Notes under the pieces: model-generated
What the model saw: the letters and a program-made list of their open reading frames with translations, nothing else
Told to the model about the DNA's origin: nothing
The model's database searches: none
In this document: positions 1 through 11,600 of the stretch, piece by piece
Layout: every line of letters begins with the position of its first letter
Position numbering within the stretch: position 1 is the first letter of the stretch
Assembly: GCF_014930365.1 (NCBI RefSeq)
Contig: NZ_JABXWI010000003.1
Span: 770,637-834,636 of the forward strand
Length of the DNA: 64,000 nt
Source: Streptomyces caniscabiei
GTDB taxonomy: Bacteria > Actinomycetota > Actinomycetes > Streptomycetales > Streptomycetaceae
Direction: 5' to 3'
Program-made: the position numbers and the translations under genes

Positions 1-49
1 TCTTGGCGGTCCGCTCGACTTCCTCGTCGTCGATGACGTTCTTCGGCAT
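1..49 (-). CDS. N-terminus of a gene cut by the window edge
   Basis: An ATG at 49 reading leftward gives MPKNVIDDEEVERTAK before the window ends. It is preceded by a purine-rich stretch (GAGAACGAGG) about 6 bases before the ATG, which could be a ribosome binding site. The gene lies downstream of the coiled-coil gene on the same strand with an 88-bp gap, so it may belong to the same transcript. Sixteen residues are too few to assign a family; no function is proposed. Confidence 0.5.
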   Translation of the reverse strand, partial: MPKNVIDDEEVERTAK

Positions 50-137
50 GGTGCACCTCGTTCTCTGTTGATGGACCCGGCAGCGCGGGAAGAGCGCGCG
101 GGGAGCTTCGGGGCGGGCGCCGCGGCGCCCGCGGGGG

Positions 138-2381
138 TCAGCGCCAGTTCTCGCCGAGCGTCCCCAGGGGAGGTTCGTCGCCGTAGCGCTCGTGCTGGGT
201 GACGGATTCCTTCAGGTACCAGGTCCCGTCCTCGCGCCGCTGCCAGATCTCCTGGATCTCGTCGTTCGCGCCGGCCACGAAGCGCTGTCCCGTGTTCTCG
301 TTGGTGACGACCTTCAGGACGGAGCCGTCCGGTTCCGTGTAGTTCGTCCGCGTGACCCCGTCCTGCACCTGGGTCGTCGTCCCCGGGGCGGACGAGTTCT
401 GGGACGGGCGGCCGTCGGCGTCGACCACCGGGTTCTCCACCGTCAGGTAGGCGGGAGGGCGGTCCAGGAACTGCTGGTCGTCCTCCTTGCCGGCCTCGGA
501 GTCGAGGTATGTCTCCTTGTCCATCCGCAGCACCCAGTCGCCGTCGGCCGTCTTGCTCCAGATCTGCTGGGTGTCCCGGCCGGTCGCGTCGGTGACGTAA
601 CGCGTCGCGGACCCGTCGGCGTCGACGTCCGTGTAGACCTTGGTGACGGTGCCGTCGGAGCTGCGGATCGTCGTCACGGAGTCGCCCTCGCCGGAGAGCG
701 GGTGGTAGGTCTCCGAGTACGACAGGCCCGTGTTCTTGTTGGTGACGGTGGTGGTCGTCTCCACGGGGTCACCGTTCGCGTCGACCTTGATCTCGCCGTT
801 CTCGTCGAGCTGGAACGACACCGTGGTGGTGCTGTTCTCGTCCTCCATCGTGTAGCCCTTGGGCACGAAGGCCTCGGGCGGCAGATCGTCCAGCTCGCCG
901 CGCATGCCCCGGAGCTGGCCGAGGTCCTCGTCCTTGTCGAAGTCCCGGTCGCGGATCTCGTCGTACGCCTTGCCGAAGCCCTCCTCGAGGTCCTGCTGCC
1001 GCTGCTGGAGGGGCTTCTCCTCCTCGGTCAGCCGGGTCTGCTCGTCCTCGGTGTCGGCCTGGTCGTCCCACAGCTCCTTCTGGCGGGTCTGGAGGTCGGC
1101 GGCCTCCTGGTCCAGGGGAGCCAGTCGCGACTGGAGGTCGGCGCGGTCGGCGTCGAGGGCGTCCTGCTTGCCCTTCATGGCGTCCTCGACCTCCTGCTGG
1201 GTGGACCGCTCCAGGGCCCAGAGGTCCTTCTGCTTGCGCTGCAACTCGTCCTGGCGCTCGGCGAGGGGCTTCTGGTCGGCGGCCAGCGCGTCGCGCTCGG
1301 CGTCGATCTCCTTCTGCCGCTCGTTCAGCGGGTCGAACGCCTTCTGCTGGTCGCGCTGCTCCTGCTCCAGCGCGTCCCAGCGCGCCTCCAGGCCCTTGCC
1401 CTGCGACTCCCACAGGGCCTCGCGCTCCTTGTCGAGGGCGTCCTGCTCGCGCTGCCAGGCGTCGAGGTCGGCCCGGGTGACGCCGTCCTCGGACAGCAGC
1501 GCCTCCCGCTTGCGCCAGAGGGCCTCCTGCCGCTCCTGGAGGGCGTCCTGCTTGGCGTCGTAGGCCTTCTGCTCCTGTTCGAGGGCGGTGACCTTCTTCT
1601 CCATCGCCGCCTCCTGCTCGGCGCGGAGGGCCTTCTCGTCCTCCCAGAGCTGCTGCTGCTTGCGCTGGAGCTCCTCCTGCCGCTTGACCAGGGGTTCCTG
1701 TTCCGCACGAAGGGCGTCGGACTCTTTCTGCAGTTCATCGCGCTTCGCCTGGAGCTTCTCCTCGCGCTGCCTGAGGAGTTCCTTCTCCTCCTGCCACAGC
1801 TGCCGCTGCCTGGCCTCGAGTTCGTCCTGCCGCTTGAGCAGGGGCTCCCGCTTCGCGGCGAGTTCCTCCTGCTCCCGGTTGAGCTCCTGCTGCCGCTTGT
1901 CCTGGGCCGCGATCCGCTCGTCGAGCTTGTTCCGCTTCTCGACGAGGGCCTCCTGCTCCTTCTTCAGACGGGCCCGCTCCCTCTGGTAGCCGGCCTCCAG
2001 TCGGCGGGCCAGCGACGCGCGCCGCTTGCTGTCCAGCGTCTGCTTGCGCACCTCGTTCTGCCGGGTCGCCTCGTCACGGACCTGGGAGGTGACCTGCTGG
2101 GCGGCGCCGGCGGCGTGGGCGGCGTCCTGGTCGTAGAAGGCCTTGCCCGCCCGGTCGAGGAGGTTGCCGAGGTCGGTCATGGCCTGCCAGCCCTCCTGGA
2201 ACGACTTCTTCCAGGCCCCGTAGAAGTCCTCCAGCGCCTCGGCCGTCTCCCGGCGGGGGCCGATGTCCCCGGGGGCGAACGTCTTGTCCGTCTGCGAGGT
2301 GACGTCCAGCTCGTCACGGAGGTGCCACAGATGCCGCGCGAGGAGGGTCATCAGGTCGTAGTCGTAGGAGACGCGCACCAT
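138..2381 (-). CDS. WXG100-like head plus long tandem coiled-coil repeat protein (747 aa)
   Basis: The start is the ATG at 2381, preceded by GAGGAAAGGA; the frame is open further upstream but that part runs into the divergent promoter region. Residues 1-110 are helical with a W..SF..GW motif, resembling WXG100/ESX secretion-target domains (inference). Residues ~130-480 are almost pure heptad coiled coil rich in E, Q, K, R and L, with an imperfect repeat of the type 'PLxKRQxELxxRQxxLW' seen at least four times. The last ~250 residues are threonine-rich beta repeats of a YD-like type (for example TVTNKNTG, IWSKTADGDW, IWQRREDGTW). It is divergent from the giant ADP-ribosyltransferase protein, so it may be a companion secreted or structural protein. 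The exact function is unknown. Confidence 0.8.
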   Translation of the reverse strand: MVRVSYDYDLMTLLARHLWHLRDELDVTSQTDKTFAPGDIGPRRETAEALEDFYGAWKKSFQEGWQAMTDLGNLLDRAGKAFYDQDAAHAAGAAQQVTSQVRDEATRQNEVRKQTLDSKRRASLARRLEAGYQRERARLKKEQEALVEKRNKLDERIAAQDKRQQELNREQEELAAKREPLLKRQDELEARQRQLWQEEKELLRQREEKLQAKRDELQKESDALRAEQEPLVKRQEELQRKQQQLWEDEKALRAEQEAAMEKKVTALEQEQKAYDAKQDALQERQEALWRKREALLSEDGVTRADLDAWQREQDALDKEREALWESQGKGLEARWDALEQEQRDQQKAFDPLNERQKEIDAERDALAADQKPLAERQDELQRKQKDLWALERSTQQEVEDAMKGKQDALDADRADLQSRLAPLDQEAADLQTRQKELWDDQADTEDEQTRLTEEEKPLQQRQQDLEEGFGKAYDEIRDRDFDKDEDLGQLRGMRGELDDLPPEAFVPKGYTMEDENSTTTVSFQLDENGEIKVDANGDPVETTTTVTNKNTGLSYSETYHPLSGEGDSVTTIRSSDGTVTKVYTDVDADGSATRYVTDATGRDTQQIWSKTADGDWVLRMDKETYLDSEAGKEDDQQFLDRPPAYLTVENPVVDADGRPSQNSSAPGTTTQVQDGVTRTNYTEPDGSVLKVVTNENTGQRFVAGANDEIQEIWQRREDGTWYLKESVTQHERYGDEPPLGTLGENWR

Positions 2382-2631
2382 GTCCGCCGTCCTTTCCTCG
2401 AAGCGGTCGTGTGGCAGGGCGACCGGGCGCCGGGAACGATTCCGCGGCCCGTGCCGGGGTTCGGTGCCGAGCCGCCCTGTAGACGAGGCGCCGGGCCCGG
2501 ATGGTTCAAAGAATTTTCGGCCGCACCGCTCTGACCGGGGGAAATGTGGCGTGCGCCACTTCATTGAACTCTCAAGCCACCCAGGTACGTCTGCTTTCGG
2601 TACGCCAGTCCCGGACCGCGTGGAGGATTCG
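2382..2631. promoter_or_regulatory. Divergent promoter region between the coiled-coil gene and the giant toxin-like gene
   Basis: This 250-bp gap separates two divergent genes and is less GC-rich around 2500-2580 than its flanks. It holds an inverted repeat GTGGCG-TG-CGCCAC at 2546-2559 that could be an operator. For the rightward gene, TTGAAC (2564-2569), a 16-bp spacer and TACGTC (2586-2591) form a weak sigma-70-like promoter. Both the promoter and the operator are inferences from pattern only. Confidence 0.4.
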
Positions 2632-5600
2632 TTGGCCACCTCCGACGAGTGGAGCAGAGTCGGTTTCACCGGCAATCCGGTGACCGGGAACCCGGGCGTC
2701 CTCGAAAACATCACCAAGGAGCTGCGCGACCTCGGCGATCTGGCCGGACGGGTCAGCGGCGGCCTCGACACCCTGTTGACCAAGGCCGAGGACGGCGGCT
2801 TCGAGGGGCGGACCGCGGACGCGCTGCGGACGTACGTCAAGGACGAGCTGAAGACGTACATGGCGAACATCAACCGCTCGTTCGAGATGGCCGCCGACGC
2901 CACCGCCCGCTACGCCCGTGCCCTCGGGGACGCGCAGGACCGGGCCGAGAACGCGGCGGACACCGTGGCCGCCCTGGAGCGGGTCGGCGGCTCGCCGCTG
3001 GCCGACAACGATCCGGAGATGTCCCGCGCCCGCGGCGAGGTCGACGCGGAGCAGGACGCCGTCCAGGCCGAGGCGAAGATCCTGGAGGACGCCCTGCACG
3101 AGGCGTCCCGGCTGGTGTCGAAGCCCGTGAAGAAGCCGAAGAAGAGCTTCTGGAAGCGGTTCGTGTCGACGTTCTTCAAGGTGCTGGAGATCGTCGCGCT
3201 GGTCATCACCCTCGTCGCGGCCGTCATCGGCGGCCCGCTGGGGCTGGTGGCCTTCGGACTGGGCGCGGTGCTCTTCGCCAAGGCCCTCGTCGACTACGCC
3301 ACGGGCAACGGCAACGCCCTGAGCCTCGGCCTCGCGTTCCTGGGCATCCTGTTCCCCTCGACGAAGGGCCTGACGACGCTCGGCGGACTGCTCCGGCTGG
3401 GTTCCTCGGGCGGAAAGGCCCTCGGCGGCGCCCTTTCGGCGAGCGGACGGCTGCTGTTCCGCGGCGGCAGGGCGCTGATGTCCTCCCCCGGCCGCATGCT
3501 GTCACTGGCGGGGCAGGGGCTGGTCCGGTTCGGCGGAGCGCTGGCGGGTCGCGCGGGCAGCGGGCTGATGGCGCTGCCCCGGCTGCTGTCGAAGACGCCC
3601 GCGATGCTGGGGTCGGCCCTGCGATTCATGGGCGGCTTCGCGCGCGGCGCCGTCCGGCAGGGCTGGTCCGCGCTGAGCCGCGACTTCTACCAGTCGACCG
3701 CGTTCGTCACCGGCGGCCTGGGAAGCAAGCTGGGCGTCTTCACGGTCATGGGCCTCGGCCGGCTCACGACCTCGGCGCTGCTGCCGATGCGGTACTCCGA
3801 GATCGCCCGGTTCGGCTACCGGGGCGCGGCCCGGATGGGATTCGTCGACCGGGGTCTGCACTTCTCCGCCCGCGGCCCCGGCCTCCTCACCAGGGCGGGT
3901 TCCCTGACCGGCGACCTGCTGGACCTGCCGGGCCGCAACCTCGACCGGGGCGGCGCCCTGCGCCCGTTCGACCGCACCGGCTCCGACAGACTCGCCGTCC
4001 CCGGCACACCCGAGTTCAACGACACCCTCGACGAGCTGGCCGACATCTCGGTGACCCCGGTGACCGCGCCCCGCACCCCGGGCTTCAGCTCGCTGCCGGG
4101 CCCGGGCCCCGTCCGGATGCCGGGCCGCCTCGACGACATGGGCGTACGGCTCGGCGTCCTCGACAACCTCGACACGGTGGGCCTGCCGGTCGGCACGGTC
4201 CCCGGTGGGCAGCGCCTCGGCCTGCTCAGCCCCGTGAACGAGCGCCTCCGGCTCCTCGACCCGGTGACCGGCCGCGTCGGCGACGGCCTGCTGCCGCCGC
4301 CGACCGTGCTCGACGAACTGCGGGACCTCGACGCCCTCACCGGCATGGAGCGCACCCCGGCCGGTCTGCTGCGCCCCCTCGACGACCTGGCCGGACTGAG
4401 CCTCGACAGCCGGCTGGGCGGACTGACCGAGACGCAGGTGCGCCAGATCCTGGACGGCGAGATCGATCTGGTGCGAGTCACCCCCGACGGGGTGGTCCTG
4501 CGCATCGGGAAGACCGATCCGATCGACGTCCGCGTGGGGCTGAAGGACGGGGTGACGATCGAGGCCCTCGGACCGGCCGACCCCCGCGTCCCCACCTGGA
4601 ACGCCACGAAGGGTGCCGAAGGCCTCGACGACCTCGGCATCAAGCTCGACGACCTCACCCGGCTGCTGCCCGACACCGGCGACGGCTCCCGCACCGCCCG
4701 CGACCTGCTCGGCCTGGGCCCGGTCCGCAACGACGTCACCGCTCCCCCGGCCACCAGGCCCTTCACCGCGCTGACCCTGCGGGACATCGTCACCGGCGGC
4801 GCCACCGGCAGACTCGCCACGGAACGCTTCCAGACCTGGCTGCGCGCCCAGGACGCCCAACTGCAGCTGGACACCGCCGGGCGCAGGCTCGGCGACCTCG
4901 ACGGGCTGACCGACGTCCCGCCGCTCAGCCGCGCGCGGGCCGAGCTGGACCTGAGCGCCGCGCGACTCGGCCTCGACCGGGCCCGGATCGCGTTCGACCG
5001 GCTCGGGATGAACCTGGACACGGTCCGCCGGGACGTCGTGGTGATGACGGCCCGGACCGACGGCCTGGTCGCCGCCCTGCCCACCGGTGAACTGCGGCTC
5101 CTGGACGACCTCGGGACGCCCACCGGCAGCTGGATCACCATGGAACCGGGCCAGAACGTCACCTGGGTGCTCAGGACGGACGCCGGGATCGTCCCCGACG
5201 TCGAGGTGCGCATGGTCGACGGGGGCTTCACCGTCACCGGGCCCGAGGGTGCCGTCACCCGGTTCGGCGCCGACGGGCTCCCGGACCGGCTGGCCTTCGC
5301 CGCCGACCGGTCCGTCGACATCCGGGCCATCACCCCGGCCCCGGTCTGGCGTGCGACCGACGAGACACTGTGGCGCATCGGCGGCAGACGGCCCCTCGAC
5401 CAGATCTTCCGCGAGGGGTTCACCGTCCGCGATCCGCTGGAGACCAACCTCGACGTCATGGTCAGGACCGGCCAGCCGTCCGCGTTCGTCAGCACGACGA
5501 CCGACCGGAACCTCGTCTGGGACGGGATCTACAAGTTCGAGATCGAGGCGTCCGGCGGTATCGACGTCGGGCGGACCTTCGAGCGCTCCCTGGGCCCCGA

Positions 5601-8600
5601 TGCCTGGCGCGCCTCGGGCTGGGCGTCGGAGAACGAGATCGCCTTCCCCGGAGGTATCGCCTCGGAGTTCATCCGGGGCGCGTACCGGATGGACGCCCAG
5701 CAGAACCTGCTGGAGTGGATCCCCAACCCCAACTTCCGAGGCAGCGATCCCCTGCCGACGCTGGCGGCGGATCTGCGCGTGCCCGGCGAGGGCACCCCGG
5801 GCATCACCGGCGGAGCGACGTCGGGCCCCAGCGCGCTCGACTTCCAGGGGCTGTCCCTCGACGACCAGCTCCGGCTGCTGGACCAGCTGGACCTGGGCGG
5901 GACCGGCGCCCTCGACGACCTCGGCTCACCGAACGGGCTCGGCTCGCCGAACGGCCTGGACTCCCCGACCGGGCTCGACTCGCTGAGCAGGGGCGACTCG
6001 CTGAACGACCTGGGCAGCCAACTGGATGACCTCGGACACCTCTCCGACGACTTCCGGTTCGACCGCTTCGACGCGCCCGCGCCCCGGACGGACACCGTGC
6101 TGGTGGACCCGGCCGACGTCACGGGCGTGACCGGCTTCCGGGCGGAGTGGCAGCGGACCCCGCTGGAGGACGGCGGCTTCCGCTTCACCGACCCGACCGG
6201 TGACCTCCGGCTGGTGTTCGACGCGAGCGAGGTACAGCGGTTCACCGACATCCGGCTGCCGGGCGCCGACGGCTTCGTACGCTTCGACGCCGACCCCGGG
6301 CCGGGATCGCTGCCCCGGATCGTCGGCGAGGACGGGGTGGCGCTGCCCGGCGGTGCGACCGTGGAACCGGTCAGGGGCGCGCTGGGCGTGGTCACCGGGG
6401 TGCGGGTGCAGTCGGTCGACGGCGCCTGGATCGGCCGCTTCGACCTCGACGGCACGCGGCTGTCGGAACAGCTGACCCTGTCCGGCCCCACCGGCGGCCC
6501 GCTGCCCGGGTCCCGGCTGACCACGACGTTCTCCCGGCTGCCGGACGGCACACCGTCGGCGACGTACCGGCTGGCGGTGCCGGGCGCGGGCGACGGCGCC
6601 TTCACCGTCGTACGGCTCGACGGCGATCCGGCGCGGCGGCTGCCGGGCGGCTTCGCGGTGACCGACACGGCGAACGGGACGCGGTTCGTGTTCGACCGGG
6701 GCGGCCGGTTCGTGGATCTTCCCGCGGACGGGGTGCCGACGACCGGGCTGGACACGTTCGGCACGACGGTGCCGGACACGGCGGCGCGTCCGGTGACGGC
6801 CCTCGACGATCTCGGCGGGCTCGACGGGCTCGACGACCTCGGCGGTCTCGGCGGCAACCCGCCCGGGCAGCTTCCTCGGCTGTCCGTCTCCGGAACCGGA
6901 GTCCTGGACGACGCGGCGAGCGAGGTCACGGGACCGCTCCCTACCGGCGAACGCCTGTCCCTGGAGGACCTGGCTGTTCCGGCGCCGCCCCACGTGGCTC
7001 CACCCCACGCCGCTCCGCCCCCGCCCGCCCCGCCCCGTGTCGCTCCGCCACCGGTTCCCGCCGCCGCTCCCCCGGCGCACCTGCCCGGGGCGCCGGGGGC
7101 GACCAGGGCCCCGCGAGCCGTGGCGCCGGGATTCGACACGTCCTTCCCCGCCCCCTCCATCGGCACCGAGAGCGAACTCAGCGGGTTCGTCGTCGCCCTC
7201 CCGGACAGCGCGGACCGGACCTTCGCCTTCGTGTCGAAGGCCGACACCGACGAGCCGCTGCTCATGGTCACCAAGGACATGAGCAAGGGCGGGTACGCCA
7301 ACCCCGCGGACCTCTCGATGGCACAGCGCGGCAACTGGCAGACGCACACCGTGGAGCTGATCACCTACCCCTCCCGCCTGGGTGACCAGGGGGCGATCGG
7401 CGCCCGCGACGGCGCGACCCAGTGGCTGCTCGACGTCTTCAAGGAGCGGCTCGGCATCCACAACCACCGGCCGCTGGAGTCGATGGTCAGCCCCGACGGG
7501 CTCTACCGGTTGCAGGTGACGAGCGACCGCCATGTCATCGCGGCGGGCACGGGCCTGGAACTCGAGGGCATCCCCTCCGTCTCCATGCCGACCACCCAGC
7601 AGCAGGCCACGATCGGCATCAGGGCCGTGGACTTCGGCTCCCGCGCCACGCCCGAGCTGAGACTGCTGGCGGACCACGCCCACTGGTACAAGCCCGCCTT
7701 CCGCGACGACGACGCCCTGCGGACGGCGCTGACCCGGGAGACGCTCGACGCGCCCGAGCAGGTCGAGAACGCGTACACCTATGTGAAGTCCGTCATCGAC
7801 TTCACCGCCGACCTGGTCCGCAGGCACGGCATCCCCATGGAGGACTGGGCCGGCGCACCGCCGTACCTCGGTCTGACCCACCCGGCGGTGAAGAACGAGT
7901 GGTCCGTACTGCCCAGGACCAGACCGAGCCTGGTCCTGGACTCCCTGTCGCCCGGTGACCGCGCCGTGACGCTGAGACTCCTGCGCGAGGCCCCCGCCCT
8001 CGGGCACGAGCCGGTGTGGAAGGCCGCGCGGCAGTACATCCTGAACGGCAACGAGGTGGCCGGACGTGGCATCAACAACGCCACGGTCGGCGGGGAACGA
8101 GCCCTGTTGTTCGAGTTCCGCTCCCTCCCCGACGAGCTGAAGGGCGCCGTACCGCACGAGAAGGCACCTGTCGCCGTGGTGACCGACCCGTTGGCGGAGC
8201 TGGGCGGGAACCGGGCCGTCGGCGTCCAGAGGATCAACGACTTCGTCTCGGGGCCGGAGAACAGGGACGCCTTCGCGGACTGGTACCGCACGGAGTTCCC
8301 GAGGGATCCGGACGCCGGGCGGATCCATCAGAACAAGAGCACCGACGCGATCCTGAGGATGGCGGCGGCCCGTCACAAGGCCGAGTGGATCAACCTGCGG
8401 CACCCGCAGGCCTGGCAGGACATCACCACCAGGCCGGTGGCACCCGTCAGGCCGCCGGTCTCGGCCGTCCCCTCCGTCCCGCCGGTGCCCCCACGTGCCG
8501 ACGGGGTGCCGCTGCCGGGCGGGACGAACCGTCCGCCGACCAACCTCGACGAGCCGCACATCCCCGCAGCCGACGTGCCCCGGCCCGCACAGCCGACGGG

Positions 8601-11600
8601 GGTCGACCTGCCCCGGATCACCCGGACGCCGCACGTCGACCTGCCCCTGACCACGCGCACCCCGCACGTCGACCTGCAACGGATCGCCCAGGCCCCGGAG
8701 CCGGACCTGCCGCGCATCACCGACGGGCCGGACGTCACCCTCCGCCCCACGGCCGCCCCCGAGCTGAGCGGCTCCCCCCTGGTGGGGCAGTCGCTCGACT
8801 CCACGCTCCCGCCCGTGCCCTCGGTGCGCGAGGTTCCGCTGTCCGGGCTGGACGACGTGGCCGGGCTGCGGCTGCGCGTCACGGAGGTGCCCGCGACCGA
8901 CGCCGCCCCGGCGTCCGTCCGCGTCGAGGTGCTGGACCTCACCGCCCAGGGCGGGCCGGCGCGGCTGCCGGACGCCTCGGTCACCGTGCGGGAGGGCGGT
9001 GGATTCACGGCCACCGGCCCGCAGGGCGGCGTGCGCTGGCAGTTCGACGCCGCGGGGCGCCTGGAGCACCGGGAACTGCCGCTGACCGGCACCGACTTCT
9101 CGCTGCGCTTCACCGACGACGCGCTCCGCCCGATCCAGGTGACCGGCCCGGACGGAGTCCCCGTCCCCGGCGCCACGGTCAGGCCGGTGCGGGACGCGTC
9201 CGGCACGCCGAGCGAGCTCACCGTGCGCGTGCCGATGCCGGGCCCCGACGGCCCCGCCGCGGTCTGGCGCTTCGAACCCGGCGGCCTGACGCACTCGCGG
9301 GAGCTGCCGCTCACGTTGCCCGGCCCGAACGGCCCCTCCGGTCTGGGGCTCCGGACGACGACCGCACCCGGCGCGGGCGGCACCACGACGAGGGTGCTGG
9401 AGCTGACCGGTCCGCCGGCCCTCACCGCTTCCTTCCGGCTCGACCCGGTGGGCGGAACGCTCGCCGGACGGCTGCCGCACGGCTTCACGGTCACCGACAC
9501 GAGTACGGGTGCCCGCTTCCACTTCGACGCCGACGGCCGCCTGGCGCTGCGCGACGGGCCCGCCCAGGACGGCTCCGCCTTCCTCCGCATCACGGAGGGG
9601 GCCGGGCCGGACACCCCACCCGTACGCCTCGACGACCTCGGAGACCTCCACGGCCTCGGGGACGACCTGAGCCCGCGGGAACGAGCGCTCACGGACGACC
9701 TCTGGAACGACCTGTCCCAGGACGTACGGCCCCTCTCCCTCGACGAACTCAACCGCGTCCTGGGCCCCGACTCACCGCGCATCGACGCGTTGTCCGACGT
9801 CAGCGACCTCTCGGACACCGAGTGGGCGAACCTCCAGGCACGCCTGGACGGCGTTCTACGGATGGACGACGGCCCGTCCGGCACCGACGAGCCGTTCCAC
9901 ATCCCGCTGACCGGCGTGGACGACCTGGCGGACTTCGACCTACGGGTGTCGCGCCTCCCGGCGACCGACGAGGCGCCCCAGGGCACGTACCGTCTCGAAC
10001 TCACCGACCGCACCCCCGGCGGGACCGGACCGGTGCGCGCGTCGGACTTCACGGTCGAACGGCTGGACGACAGCGGCCGGTTCGCGGTCGTCGATCCGAC
10101 CGGCGGCACCCGCTTCGAGTTCGCGCCGGACGGCACCTTCCTCGGGCGGCAGGCCGCGCTCCCCCACGACGGGTTGCCGCAGGGCCTGCGACTCCATGTG
10201 ACACACACCCCCTTGGGCGACGGCACCAAGAGGCTCTGGGTCGATGTGACCGGCGCCACCGGTTCGATCCGGTTCACCGAGCTCGACGCCACGCTGTCCG
10301 CACGGCTGCCCGGCGGCTTCACCCTCACCGACACCGTCACCGGCTCGCGCTTCCACTTCGACAACACCGGCGGACTCGCCTTCCGCGACCTGCCCGACCC
10401 GGAGGGCCCCGGCTTCCTCCGCTTCACCGAGGGGGCCGGCCCGGACACCCCACCCGTACAGCTGGACGAACTCGGCGCGCTCGACGACGTCGGCGCCCTC
10501 GGCGACACCCTGGGCGAACGCTTCCCGCTCGGCTCCCTCCCGGAGCACGAGACCCTGGACGACGCGCTGGGCAACGCCGAACTCGCCCGCGTCTTCGAGC
10601 GCACGCTCGACGAGGCCTCCGGCCTGCGCACGGTCCCGGAGGGCGATCCGGTCGACCTGTCCGGCGTCGCCGGCGCCCTGGACTTCCTGCACACCGCCCC
10701 CGACGGACACGCGTTCCAGGCGCTGGACCTGCCCGGCGTACAGCGGCTGGCGGACGATGCGGCGGCCTCGCTCGACCGGCTCGGGCTGCGCCCCGACCTG
10801 CTCGGCGAGCACCTGCGGGAGCTGACCGAACGGGCCCGGCTGGGCCTGCGGCGCGGTGCCGTGGGCGCCCTGGACGAGTACCTCGACCTGCCGCTCGCGA
10901 CCCGCCTCGAAGACCTGCGGGCCACCACCCCGACGGGCCGCGCCCTCGGCGACTTCACGGTCACGCCGACCCCGCACGGCGGCCCCGGCGGCACCCGCTA
11001 CACCGTGCGCCACCACCCGTCCGACCTGACCCTGGGCTTCGACGCGAACCGCTCGCTGGTCCACCAGGAGGTCTTCCTGCGGGGCGGCCCGGCCGAACTC
11101 GACGGGCTGAAGGTGGGGATCACCGGCCGCTCGGTCGACGGCGGGCCCTGGACCCCGACGGCGGCCGACTTCGCCGGCGCCCGCCCCGCCGACGACCTCT
11201 TCACCCTCTCCCCCGGCACCGAGCCGCGCGGCGGCCTCGTCCTCACCGACGCGGCCGGCACCACCCGCTGGCACTACGGCCCCGAGGGTGTGCACGCCTT
11301 CCGTGACGTCGACCTGCCCGGCGACCGGGGTGTCCTGCGCTTCGAGGCCGGCGGCGCACCCCAGGTGCTGGACGTGTCGGGACATCCCCGGCCCGGTTTC
11401 CGTGCGGAGGCGCTCGACCACGGCAAGGTCGCCCTCGTCCCCACCGCCAAGGGCACCCAGCCGCTGGAGCGGGCGGTGTTCGACCCGGCCGGCACGCTGC
11501 TGGAGGAGACCGTCGCCGTACGGGTCAAGGGCGGCAGGGTCAACGGTCAGCTGTGGAAGATCGACCACGCGGGCGGCACGGCCGTACGGCTCGACGACAC

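Noticed and set aside
192..2534. Long plus-strand frame opposite the coiled-coil gene
   Set aside because: Leu/Gly-rich shadow of the Glu/Gln/Lys/Arg coiled-coil codons; no start signal.
8602..8733. 11-aa tandem repeats as a possible CRISPR-like or minisatellite element
   Set aside because: They are in frame, lie in a linker of the giant protein and have no spacers.
5926..9651. A 1,241-codon open frame on the minus strand inside the giant gene
   Set aside because: It is antisense to the giant gene, has the wrong GC bias by codon position, and shows no domain or ribosome binding site. High-GC DNA often leaves such frames open.
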